Shown here piece by piece: positions 1 to 7,180 of a stretch of DNA of 7,229 nt (positions within the stretch are counted from its first letter, which is position 1; each line of letters opens with the position of its first letter). The stretch covers positions 1 through 7,229 of the forward strand of contig CAOKHR010000119.1 in NCBI GenBank assembly GCA_948468325.1, read 5' to 3'. A model generated the notes under the pieces. It saw nothing but the letters and a program-made list of their open reading frames with translations. It had not been told where the DNA came from and did no database searches. Source of the DNA: an uncultured Lachnospiraceae bacterium (GTDB lineage Bacteria; Bacillota; Clostridia; Lachnospirales; Lachnospiraceae). The position numbers and the translations under genes are program-made.

Positions 1-367
1 TAAGTAGATTATACATGAGAGCTGCTTGATTTTCAAGTGGCTCTTTATATTATTTGTCAGAAATATATTGAAAGACGGGATTGTGGCTGATACAATCCGA
101 TGCTCGCTACTATTTTTGCGGACACTATCACAGGACAATTTTTCTGCACATCCCACGTCGTGTATTTACTTTCCGCGAAGGAAACTAATTGAACCTGTCG
201 GTTGTAAGAAGATCAACATATGTAATCCCAACTATACCGTTTTAAACACATATTTAATTTTGTCTTTATCTTGTTTCACACTTAATCCAAATTGGTATAC
301 TCATTGTTGCCCTTGCTAATTTGATTTATCAGATTTCTTTATTCCCACAATGTTTGTGCATCTCATA
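1..367. other. Intergenic region downstream of the operon, no supported gene
   Basis: All frames on both strands are short, lack a ribosome binding site, or are interrupted by stops, so I call no gene. On the minus strand, just after the stop codon of the last operon gene, there is only a weak CACA/TGTG hairpin and no GC-rich stem followed by a T run, so no intrinsic terminator can be supported. A 7 bp inverted repeat (GGATTGT at 78-84, ACAATCC at 92-98, 7 base loop) is visible but has no adjacent T tract. A smaller one (TTTCC at 170-174, GGAAA at 180-184) is probably chance. The left end carries a good promoter pointing off the window, described separately. The DNA is more AT-rich than the genes, as expected for a spacer between transcription units. 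Confidence 0.7.
8..36 (-). promoter_or_regulatory. Predicted sigma-A type promoter for a gene off the left edge
   Basis: Read on the minus strand, a -35 box TTGAAA (31-36, five of six bases of TTGACA) is followed by exactly 17 bases and a perfect -10 box TATAAT (8-13). The stretch upstream of the -35 box (roughly 37-70) is rich in A and T, like an UP element. Transcription would start at about position 1 or just outside, running in the same direction as the operon. It lies some 330 bases beyond the last operon gene, so it most likely drives a new transcription unit. The gene it serves is not in the window, so this rests on sequence match alone. Confidence 0.6.
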
Positions 368-1522
368 CTACCCCATCGAAAAAGCATCGCACTGCCTGCA
401 ATTTCCCCAATTTTCTCTTCCTTCATACAAACATTTTCTGACCATGGCAAACCTTGGCCCGTTCCAGACATCCAGAATGCTTTCCTTTGTCAAATCCCCC
501 AATGTATATTTCCCGACTGCATCATTGCAGCACAGAGAAATTTTACCGTCCGGCCGGACAATCAATTGTTTAAACGGAAGCACACATCTGTCTTTTCCGT
601 AATCACCCACATTCTTTCGATTCGGTGCATTTCCGCCGCGGGATGTCAGAACTTCGTGCGGCTTTCGCAAAACAATTGTCACTTTTTTCTTTAATTCAGG
701 ATTTCTGTCACAATACTCTTTTATTTCTCTGCATGGTTTTATCAATTGCAGTTCCTGCTGATAGTTATCAATAATTAACTCATCTAAAACTTCTGCCAGG
801 GCGATAAATTTATCCAGCGTCAATAAGGTTCCGTTTGTAAACAAATGCATTTTCGCTTTGGGAAGGCGTTCCCTCGCATAGCGGTTAAACTCAATGATCC
901 TGTCGTCCAGCAAAGGTTCATTATTGGAAAACGTCGTAAATCTGCCCGCATACTCCATTTCTGCAAGCTGCCGTACGATATTTTCAAATAATTCTCTTTC
1001 CATAATCTTCTTTTCTCTGGGATCTGCATTGTGGTTTACCGGGCAAAAAGAACAGGATCCATTGCAGCGGTTAATTGTCTCGATTTCAATATGATTAAAA
1101 AGTCCCTGCTTTTCATTAAGCCGCTCTGTTTCTTCAAAAACCGACTTCCTTGCAAATTCCAGTTTCCTGCTGTCATTCCATTCTTCTTCAGACGCAGCCT
1201 CCGCGGCAACCGTATACGGATTGTAAATCAGTTCCTCTGTTTCATAGAACCGCCTTAACTCCTCCAGAAAAAAGAAATAGTCTGTTACACCAGCCTCCTG
1301 GAGCTGCTTTGCCATGCTCTGGGCATATAAACTGGCAATGCATACACGAAAATTCTCTTTCATCGGGATAAATTCTTCTACTCCGATTACCGGAATATCT
1401 CCCAGAACCGTTCCCTGTTTTCCTTCATCATTGTCTAAAAAATATGCAACCTGTTCTTTCCCCAGTTTTTCCAGGGCCTGCATGCCGTAAATACCGGCTC
1501 CAAAAATCACATTTTTTTTCAT
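368..1522 (-). CDS. Radical SAM/SPASM protein with N-terminal Rossmann-like module
   Basis: A 384-residue predicted cytoplasmic iron-sulfur enzyme. Residues 1-90 form a Rossmann-like module (FGAGIYG at 7-13, LDND at 29-32, G-x-I-P-V at 41-45). The radical SAM core follows from about 145: C153, C157 and C160 make the CX3CX2C motif that binds the SAM-cleaving 4Fe-4S cluster, and SNNEPLLD (199-206) stands where the family has GGEPLL. A canonical C-terminal SPASM region holds C313, the pair C331-C332, the segment GDLTKESILDVWNGPRF (341-357) and C364, C375 and C378, which would bind auxiliary clusters. SPASM enzymes modify peptides, proteins or sugars; the substrate here is unknown. The start at 1522 is chosen because its ATGA overlaps the preceding stop codon and the Rossmann strand begins at once; the GTG at 1558 would add 12 non-conserved residues. 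Last gene of the operon. The general class is certain, the reaction is not. Confidence 0.93.
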   Translation of the reverse strand: MKKNVIFGAGIYGMQALEKLGKEQVAYFLDNDEGKQGTVLGDIPVIGVEEFIPMKENFRVCIASLYAQSMAKQLQEAGVTDYFFFLEELRRFYETEELIYNPYTVAAEAASEEEWNDSRKLEFARKSVFEETERLNEKQGLFNHIEIETINRCNGSCSFCPVNHNADPREKKIMERELFENIVRQLAEMEYAGRFTTFSNNEPLLDDRIIEFNRYARERLPKAKMHLFTNGTLLTLDKFIALAEVLDELIIDNYQQELQLIKPCREIKEYCDRNPELKKKVTIVLRKPHEVLTSRGGNAPNRKNVGDYGKDRCVLPFKQLIVRPDGKISLCCNDAVGKYTLGDLTKESILDVWNGPRFAMVRKCLYEGRENWGNCRQCDAFSMG

Positions 1523-3192
1523 GTAAACAGTTTCCCTCCGCGTTTTTCCAGTTCCCACATATAATAATTTTCCACAATGCCAATGTCATCTATCTTATGC
1601 GCAAACTGTATTGTCCCAAGATCCACAATCTTACTCTGCATTACGGGATGTGCCAGCACTTCTTTTAATTCCGGCTTTGGCGTAATCTGGTCTGCCTCCA
1701 TCATGCTTACCTGTGAAAACTCTTCCGAGGTATAAGTTCCCCAGTTTAAGATTTTTGTAAAAAACACTTCATCTGCGTTCAGCCGCTCGCCCCACCTGAC
1801 AAACGGAATCATCTCCTGATAATTTTCTCTCTGCACCACAAAATTCATCCGAAAATAAGAAAGCTCTCCTCTTTTCCGCAAATCAGCCGCAAACTCCATA
1901 TTTTTCTGTAATACATCAAAATTTCCGTTTCTTCGGATATGTTCATAAGTCTTTTTTGTTGCTGCATCTACCGAAACGGTCAGCATCACTTTTCCCGTTT
2001 TTCCACGAATGAATTTTTCCCAATTTCCTGGCGTAAACAGTATGCCGTTTGACAGCAGCCGTATATAGTTCGGGTTACAATTCTGCGCCTCATAGATTTT
2101 CCGGTAATCCGGACTGGCAAATACTTCCCCGTCCCCTGCCAAAACAAGAAAATTACAATTTGCAAGATACTCCTCTTGTACCTTTTTTGTAATTTGATTC
2201 ACCATTTTCTGCTCCGTACCTTCTGCAAAATGCAATTCTTTGCGGCAGGTGCTGCAGGAAAGATTACAGGAAGAATCATAACCTAACACCAATGTCTTCG
2301 GATGTTCCGTTATTTTATGGTAAGGCTCCTCAAATTTTTTTATCTCCTCTTTCTCTTTCGCTACAAATAACGGGCACAGGTTTTTGTCACAGAAAGAAAA
2401 TGTCCTGTTTTCTGTGGAAAGACACATAACTTTATGCAGATTGGAATGCCAGAGTGCATGCGGATCTTTTTCAAAAATATTATCCAGATTCTGGCGCACA
2501 AAAGTGGTACAGCAGCATCTTGTATGCCCGTCACGTAAAATTTCCAGATGATTTTGCATCGTATTACACTTTAAATCGTAATACGAGGAATCAAAAATAG
2601 TCTTTCGCAACAGTTCTGAAGGCATACCGGTAATACTCTGATAACCAGCAAAATCCACATATTCTTTTAATCCCAGATCCCGCAGATTCTCTTTGATTTC
2701 TCTGTCTTTTTCTACACCAATGATTACAAAATACTCTTCCCAATTCCGTATTTCCCGCGGCTTTTTTATATCTTTTCCATAAAAATTCTCCGCCCGGTTA
2801 TAGGAGTCAATATAAAATTCAAAACAATAATTTTCGTACTGTTCATGAAACCATTTTGCAATTGCCCCGGTTCCCCACATCACCAGCTTTCTGTCTTTTG
2901 GGATTTGAAACGAATCCAATTGCGTAAAAAAATCTTCTTCATACAGATAATCTGTACCATATACAAACCCTGCTTGATTCAGGCGGGAAATTTTCGTCTC
3001 TTTTTTAAAATCACACAGAATAATCTGTTCATCTGCAGTCTTTTCCCTGAAATGGTCTTCCCTAAACACAGGATAGCCTTCAAAGGTTTTCCCATCCCAT
3101 TCATCATCTACTACACATACAATATCCAATTCATCAAATATATACAGAAAATCCTTGGCGACTCTGTTTGCCCCATAAATAATGTATCTCAT
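1519..3192 (-). CDS. Radical SAM protein with two Rossmann-like modules and an N-terminal SPASM-like cluster region
   Basis: A 557-residue multidomain protein with no signal peptide. Two Rossmann-like modules stand in tandem: residues 1-90 (YGANRVA at 6-12, VDDEWDG at 28-34) and about 100-188 (WGTGAIA at 106-112, YIDS at 127-130). Residues 209-275 are cysteine-rich (C209, C226-C228, C257, C268, C273) with a Gly-Cys-Cys and Asp-x-x-x-x-W pattern that resembles a SPASM auxiliary-cluster domain. The radical SAM core follows: CX3CX2C at C309, C313 and C316, a GDGE motif at 353-356 in the place of GGE, and SVDA at 407-410. No cysteine occurs after C372, so the auxiliary clusters must lie before the core, the reverse of the usual order. 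A GGGAGG site lies 5 bases before the ATG. It begins 15 bases after the methyltransferase gene and overlaps the next gene by 4 bases. The substrate is unknown; a sugar or a glycosylated protein is plausible from the neighbours. Confidence 0.92.
   Translation of the reverse strand: MRYIIYGANRVAKDFLYIFDELDIVCVVDDEWDGKTFEGYPVFREDHFREKTADEQIILCDFKKETKISRLNQAGFVYGTDYLYEEDFFTQLDSFQIPKDRKLVMWGTGAIAKWFHEQYENYCFEFYIDSYNRAENFYGKDIKKPREIRNWEEYFVIIGVEKDREIKENLRDLGLKEYVDFAGYQSITGMPSELLRKTIFDSSYYDLKCNTMQNHLEILRDGHTRCCCTTFVRQNLDNIFEKDPHALWHSNLHKVMCLSTENRTFSFCDKNLCPLFVAKEKEEIKKFEEPYHKITEHPKTLVLGYDSSCNLSCSTCRKELHFAEGTEQKMVNQITKKVQEEYLANCNFLVLAGDGEVFASPDYRKIYEAQNCNPNYIRLLSNGILFTPGNWEKFIRGKTGKVMLTVSVDAATKKTYEHIRRNGNFDVLQKNMEFAADLRKRGELSYFRMNFVVQRENYQEMIPFVRWGERLNADEVFFTKILNWGTYTSEEFSQVSMMEADQITPKPELKEVLAHPVMQSKIVDLGTIQFAHKIDDIGIVENYYMWELEKRGGKLFT
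1534..1539 (-). promoter_or_regulatory. Ribosome binding site deciding the start of the last gene
   Basis: GGAGGG on the minus strand lies 11 bases before the ATG at 1522, a little farther than usual. It lies inside the 3' end of the preceding gene, and the ATGA overlap makes translational coupling likely. It supports the start at 1522 over the GTG at 1558, which lies upstream of this site. Confidence 0.6.
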
Positions 3193-3207
3193 GCTTTCCT
3201 CCCTGGA

Positions 3208-4377
3208 TTATGCCCGCAGAAGGACTGCTTCTTTGATAATCCCTGACAATTTTATAAATTTAATACCTCTTGCCGCAAGCATCTCTGATACAACCGGATG
3301 CTCTACAGCATTTATAATAATGTCCCTTTCTTTGTTATAGTCTATGTCAGAAAGGTGATATACCGTAACATTTTCAATCGTAGAATCTGATATATTCTGA
3401 TCATCCGAAACAATAAACCCGGCAACCCGCTCCGCCAGATGATTCTCCTTTAAATACTCAAAATATACTCTTCCTACTCTGCCTGTTCCATAAATAAATA
3501 TCTGTTTCCCGTCATTTGACAGAAGTCCATTTAAAAGATCTCCGATTGTCTTATGCACACAGGCTGATGTTTCTTCCCACCACTGCATATTCAGGGATAC
3601 CAGTTTATCAAAAATCGCAAGAGATTCTTCGTCATAATAGTTCTCTATGATTTTCCTGTATTGATTTAGGATTTCATCTCCCGGATTATAGTACCAGCTT
3701 AAGCTAAGTGCTGAAATCAGATCCTTGATATATTTTCCGGTATCACTGTTTATCTTTACTGCCGCTATGTTAGGATATTCTTCCATATCCCAGTTCCAGA
3801 TTTTCTCCCCGACTACAATATCAAAGACCGTTTTTGTAGCCGCGGCTCTATGCTTATCTTTCTGATTTAGCAAAACATCATGAAGAACCACAACAGCCCC
3901 ATCCTCCATAAAAGGATAGCAGGCAAGGAAATCCAAAATCTCGCCCGGCAGATAATGTGCCGTGTCAATAATCACAAAATCAAATTTCTGATCTCCTGTG
4001 ATTTCTTCCAGTACTTCCGCCGCAGTAACCCCTGTATACAAATGAAAGTTGTCGATGCTGCCAAGATATTCTCCTGCCTCTTGTACCATATATCCGACTT
4101 CTTTGCCAGACCAAATCTCTTCTGCCAAATCTACAGAATACAACTCACTGTCGTTTAATCCAAGTCTCTGCAGCATATCTAAAATTGCAATCGTCGTGCC
4201 TCCGGCGTACACACCTACCTCCAGAACTTTCTGAGGCTTATATTTTTCCAGCAGGCCGCACAAAAATCCATGGTCCGTTTCGCTCATTAAGGATTCGTTT
4301 TTGCCGATTTTCGAATAGATGTCTTCGGCATGGCTGTTTAATTTTATCTTATTAAAATAAGGCTTTTCGCTCTTCAT
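3208..4377 (-). CDS. Class I SAM-dependent methyltransferase-like protein with C-terminal Rossmann-like module
   Basis: A 389-residue predicted cytoplasmic protein in two parts. Residues about 35-210 look like a class I methyltransferase of the Methyltransf_24 / CmcI (cephalosporin hydroxylase-like) group: motif I VLEVGVYAGG (51-60) for SAM binding, an acidic strand end SVDL (81-84), FDFVIIDTAHYLPGE (132-146) in the place of the family's D-x-x-H metal and substrate segment, and GAVVVLHDV (160-168). Such proteins usually O-methylate sugars or small molecules, so a sugar hydroxyl on the glycan is a reasonable but unproven target. Residues 215-285 are a helical linker. Residues 290-385 hold the module shared with the neighbouring proteins (YGTGRVGR at 296-303, VSDD at 323-326). 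The gene overlaps the upstream glycosyltransferase gene by 4 bases (ATGA), and GGGAGG lies 4 bases before the start. The fold is well supported, the reaction is not. Confidence 0.88.
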   Translation of the reverse strand: MKSEKPYFNKIKLNSHAEDIYSKIGKNESLMSETDHGFLCGLLEKYKPQKVLEVGVYAGGTTIAILDMLQRLGLNDSELYSVDLAEEIWSGKEVGYMVQEAGEYLGSIDNFHLYTGVTAAEVLEEITGDQKFDFVIIDTAHYLPGEILDFLACYPFMEDGAVVVLHDVLLNQKDKHRAAATKTVFDIVVGEKIWNWDMEEYPNIAAVKINSDTGKYIKDLISALSLSWYYNPGDEILNQYRKIIENYYDEESLAIFDKLVSLNMQWWEETSACVHKTIGDLLNGLLSNDGKQIFIYGTGRVGRVYFEYLKENHLAERVAGFIVSDDQNISDSTIENVTVYHLSDIDYNKERDIIINAVEHPVVSEMLAARGIKFIKLSGIIKEAVLLRA

Positions 4378-5813
4378 GTATCCTCCCTGTATTTTCCTTC
4401 CATAGTTGATCTAATGACTTCCTGAAATCTCTGTCCAAACTTTTCCAGTGTAAAAAACTGCTCATATGTACTTCTGGCATTTTTTCTTATCCCGTCACAT
4501 TTTACAGGATTATCTGTCACCCATTTCATTTTCTGATACAGGCTCTGTGCATTTCCTGCCTGACATACCAGGCCATTTACTTCATCCTCTATATAATCTG
4601 CAATTCCTGTTGTATCTGTCGTAATACAAATTTTTTCATGCATCATGCCTTCCATTACTGTCATTGACATGGTCTCTTCCATCGAAGAACAGACTACAAC
4701 ATCCATTTCTTCATATTTTTCCTGCATTTGCTTTTGCGTCAGCACTCCCATAAATGTTATATTGGAAATACCTTCTGCTTTTTTTAACACTTCTTCCTCA
4801 TAAGAACTGTTTCCGCGATTTCCTATAATCCAAAATTCCACATTGCCTTCTATGTCTTCATTTAACATCAGTGCCGCATCCATAAAAATCAACTGCGCTT
4901 TCACCGGGATTACACTTCCCACGATTGCAAATACCGTTTTTTCGTGAATCGCTTTTCTTTTATGACAGCATTTATCAGGAATTCCAAATGGCAGTATTTC
5001 TTTTATTCTGTCTCTGTAATAATCGTTAAAATTTTTTTGGGCTACGGAACTTACTGCCACAATATTTATTTTTCTCATTGCAGCTGCATTGTCATACTCC
5101 GGATAGTTATCTCTTGTCACGGAATAATAATCCGTATATCCGTCACCCGGCTCATGAATCCACCAAATAACCGGCTTATATTGACTAACGGAACATGCGC
5201 ACCGAATCATCTGAAACACATTAACTATAACCAGATCAAATTGTCCAATCCACGCTTTTTCCTCTTCCTGCAAAAAAGGAATCGACGGAATAATTACGAT
5301 TCGTATATGATTCTTTACCGCCTCCTGTATAAACTCAGAATTCCCTTCAGAAGCCGCTACGGTAACATCATATCCCTGCATCATCAATGCTGCTGCCGCA
5401 TAGACAGCCGCAAACGTCCCTCCATTGTACTCTAACTTTATAGAAATCAGCAGCAGCTTTGGTTTCTGATTATCCGGAATGAACTTTTCTCCGTATTCCA
5501 AAAAAACTCCATGTTTATCCGCGCAATAAAATTCATCCCATGAAACAATCCTGTCCGAAGATACTCCAAGGCCGGCCAGCTGTTCTTTTATATCTTTTAC
5601 ATAAGCCGTCATCAATACAATTTTATCATATGTTAAAGTCTGTACCGATAATGGAGACATAACCGGTACACCATCCAGACAGTTTCCCCATAACTGTTCA
5701 TTATTATCCAGATAGGCAATCACATTTAATTTCTGAAAAAAAGAAGCATATTTTTCCCGAATATCCTTATACCTTTGTCCTATTCCAAAAAGAACCAGCT
5801 TTTCCCCGCACAT
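4374..5813 (-). CDS. GT-B glycosyltransferase (GT4-like) with N-terminal Rossmann-like module
   Basis: A 479-residue protein that would transfer a sugar from a nucleotide-sugar donor to a growing glycan at the cytoplasmic face of the membrane. Residues 1-97 are the accessory module (FGIGQRYKD at 9-17, YLDNN at 34-38, DGVPVMSP at 47-54). The GT-B catalytic part begins at about 119: a glycine-containing acceptor loop EYNGGTF (128-134), the inter-domain region near 250-280, VGSVIPVKAQ (298-307) with Lys305 in the place of the family's donor-binding Lys, and the EX7E motif at Glu380 and Glu388 inside SSMEETMSMTVMEGM. These are the hallmarks of GT4-type retaining enzymes. Donor and acceptor cannot be read from the sequence. 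AGGAG lies 6 bases before the ATG, 21 bases after the GT2 stop codon. The plus-strand open frame at 4944-5435 inside it is a shadow. Confidence 0.93.
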   Translation of the reverse strand: MCGEKLVLFGIGQRYKDIREKYASFFQKLNVIAYLDNNEQLWGNCLDGVPVMSPLSVQTLTYDKIVLMTAYVKDIKEQLAGLGVSSDRIVSWDEFYCADKHGVFLEYGEKFIPDNQKPKLLLISIKLEYNGGTFAAVYAAAALMMQGYDVTVAASEGNSEFIQEAVKNHIRIVIIPSIPFLQEEEKAWIGQFDLVIVNVFQMIRCACSVSQYKPVIWWIHEPGDGYTDYYSVTRDNYPEYDNAAAMRKINIVAVSSVAQKNFNDYYRDRIKEILPFGIPDKCCHKRKAIHEKTVFAIVGSVIPVKAQLIFMDAALMLNEDIEGNVEFWIIGNRGNSSYEEEVLKKAEGISNITFMGVLTQKQMQEKYEEMDVVVCSSMEETMSMTVMEGMMHEKICITTDTTGIADYIEDEVNGLVCQAGNAQSLYQKMKWVTDNPVKCDGIRKNARSTYEQFFTLEKFGQRFQEVIRSTMEGKYREDT

Positions 5814-5834
5814 CGTTTACTCCTAAAATGATTT

Positions 5835-7007
5835 TCATGCTGTTTCAGCAATAACACTTTCAAATCTCTTTCCCACTTTATGCCGTATGTCATTATAATT
5901 TATATAATCCACATCGTTTTTCATGCCCAGAGCCTTAAGCTGCCTGCTTATATCTCTGAAGTAAAGCTCCGTGGCAATTACGATTTTCATCCTGGTATTT
6001 TCTATTTCCCCGGGTGATTTTACCTCAAGTCCGCTGCAAACCGTTCCCCAGCTTTGGGAATTATTATCCCAAAAACACTCCACAGAAATGCCCCCCTGCT
6101 GTAATATCCGGCAGCATTCCCTGCCAAAATTACCGCATCCAAAAATAGAACATTTTCCTTCCGGAAATATTTTTTTCAATTCCTTTTTTATATCGTCATT
6201 CTTCCCGATCAGCTCTTCTTCGATTACTGTTCTTATAATCCTGTCCAATTTCGCTTTTTCATAATAATCCCCTATTTTACTTCGTATTTCTGCATACTCT
6301 TTCTCTGTTACTTTTTTTCTTTCTTTTAATTTATCCAATGCCAGAAGCGCTATTGTTCTGGCTTCTTTTCTCATTTTTGTTTCCTGTACGGAGGAAACGC
6401 CCCCTACGCAGAAATTCACTGCCGGAAAGTCATCGTAGCTAATCTCTACCCCATTGTCGTACGCCCTGAGCAGCCAGTCATAATCTGCGGATATTTTATA
6501 TGCCAGATTGAATCCGCCATACATTTCAAATACGCTCCTTTTTGCAAAAATAGCATTATGGCACCGGCACATGGCGAACCGGATATTATGAATATCGCGG
6601 GCAAATGTATCGTCCCATTCCATAATTCCATCTTTATCAAACAGGTTTATGCCATAACACGATATAGCCGCCCCTCTTTTCATTATATCGCCTGCAACAT
6701 ATGAAACCGCCCCTTCGTTGTACCAGTCGTCACTATTGACAAACGTAATATAATCCCCTGTTGCCATTTGTATCCCTTTGTTCATTGCATCATAGATCCC
6801 GGCGTCCGGCTCGCTGACAAGACGCGAAATCCTGTCTTCATATTGATGTATAATATCCAATGTGCCATCTGTCGAACCGCCGTCCACGATAATGTATTCT
6901 ATATCCGGATAATCCTGTGCGGCAACGCTGCGAATCGTTCTCTCAATCGTCTTTGCGCTGTTAAAACAAACAGTAATAATGCTTATCTTTAAATTGTTTG
7001 AACTCAT
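5835..7007 (-). CDS. Family 2 (GT-A) glycosyltransferase with C-terminal Rossmann-like module
   Basis: A 390-residue soluble glycosyltransferase. The GT-A domain occupies about 7-215: the nucleotide-binding strand ISIITVCFN (8-16), VDGGSTDGT (41-49), EPDAGIYDAMNKG (66-78), the metal-binding DXD-like NSDDW (91-95) and SADYDWLLR (173-181). The DAGIYDAMNKGI pattern is typical of GT2 enzymes of exopolysaccharide loci, including the WcaE-like group; it does not fix the sugar. No membrane segments are seen, so it would act at the cytoplasmic side on a lipid-linked or protein acceptor. A charged helical linker (about 225-280) leads to the shared module (FGCGNFG at 289-295, WDNN at 313-316, S-P-G-E at 331-334, IVIATELYF at 342-350). 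The start at 7007 is chosen over the in-frame ATG at 7031 because AAGGAG lies 6 bases before it and the longer start sits inside the upstream gene. Confidence 0.94.
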   Translation of the reverse strand: MSSNNLKISIITVCFNSAKTIERTIRSVAAQDYPDIEYIIVDGGSTDGTLDIIHQYEDRISRLVSEPDAGIYDAMNKGIQMATGDYITFVNSDDWYNEGAVSYVAGDIMKRGAAISCYGINLFDKDGIMEWDDTFARDIHNIRFAMCRCHNAIFAKRSVFEMYGGFNLAYKISADYDWLLRAYDNGVEISYDDFPAVNFCVGGVSSVQETKMRKEARTIALLALDKLKERKKVTEKEYAEIRSKIGDYYEKAKLDRIIRTVIEEELIGKNDDIKKELKKIFPEGKCSIFGCGNFGRECCRILQQGGISVECFWDNNSQSWGTVCSGLEVKSPGEIENTRMKIVIATELYFRDISRQLKALGMKNDVDYINYNDIRHKVGKRFESVIAETA

Positions 7008-7013
7008 ACTATT

Positions 7014-7019
7014 CTCCTT
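7014..7019 (-). promoter_or_regulatory. Ribosome binding site deciding the GT2 start
   Basis: AAGGAG on the minus strand, 6 bases before the ATG at 7007, overlaps the stop codon (7018-7020) of the upstream gene. This fits translational coupling and rules against the in-frame ATG at 7031, which would lie upstream of this site. Confidence 0.75.
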
Positions 7020-7180
7020 AACACGACACATCTATCATATCGTCTAACGAAATTATGTCCGCTGTTATATACTGATTTTTTATCTTCTCATAAATATTGG
7101 TAAAATCATACGTAGGTGTTACGATAAAACTTATATTTTCGTCATAATCAATTTCTTCTAATCTGCATATTGATATTCCA
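7018..7180 (-). CDS. 3' end of an upstream gene, probably ending in the same Rossmann-like module
   Basis: One minus-strand frame is open from the last genuine base (about 7180) to a TAA at 7018-7020, giving 53 C-terminal residues that start GISICRLEEIDYDE and end IISLDDMIDVSC. The stop lies 10 bases before the GT2 start, and the GT2 ribosome binding site overlaps it, which is what an upstream operon gene would show. The hydrophobic strand FIVTPTYDFTNIYEKI followed by a late IISLDDM resembles the second half of the module in the neighbours (for example IVLMTAYVKDIKEQL followed by IVSWDEF in the GT4 protein). The 5' part is missing because the assembled sequence runs into adapter. What the rest of the protein is cannot be said. 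In-frame residues encoded beyond 7180 come from the adapter and must be discarded. Confidence 0.7.

Noticed and set aside
78..98. Inverted repeat GGATTGT/ACAATCC as an intrinsic terminator
   Set aside because: The stem is only 7 bp, is AT-rich and is not followed directly by a T run on either strand; it lies nearly 270 bases past the operon's stop codon.
1..165. Minus-strand frame open from a stop at 166-168 to the left edge (about 55 codons)
   Set aside because: It has only a GTG as a possible start, no ribosome binding site and a composition unlike the neighbouring proteins, and the promoter at 8-36 lies inside it.
26..319. Plus-strand open frame of 97 codons starting with TTG
   Set aside because: It has no ribosome binding site, starts with a rare start codon, shows no recognisable domain and overlaps the region with the opposite-facing promoter.
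1523..1558. Longer start (GTG) for the 384-residue radical SAM protein
   Set aside because: The ATG at 1522 gives the standard ATGA overlap and starts directly at the first strand of the Rossmann-like module.
4944..5435. Plus-strand open frame of 163 codons
   Set aside because: It is antisense to the GT4 gene, whose motifs run through the same stretch, and its translation is a low-information, Ile/Arg/Ser-rich sequence.
6467..6493. Apparent loss of the usual E-D motif in the GT2 (SADYDWLLR)
   Set aside because: A-D-Y-D in this place is normal in the exopolysaccharide GT2 subgroup that also has DAGIYDAMNKG, so it is not evidence of inactivation.
7008..7031. Longer GT2 start at the ATG at 7031
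   Set aside because: It would lie inside the upstream gene and upstream of the clear AAGGAG site, and would add eight residues with no family match.
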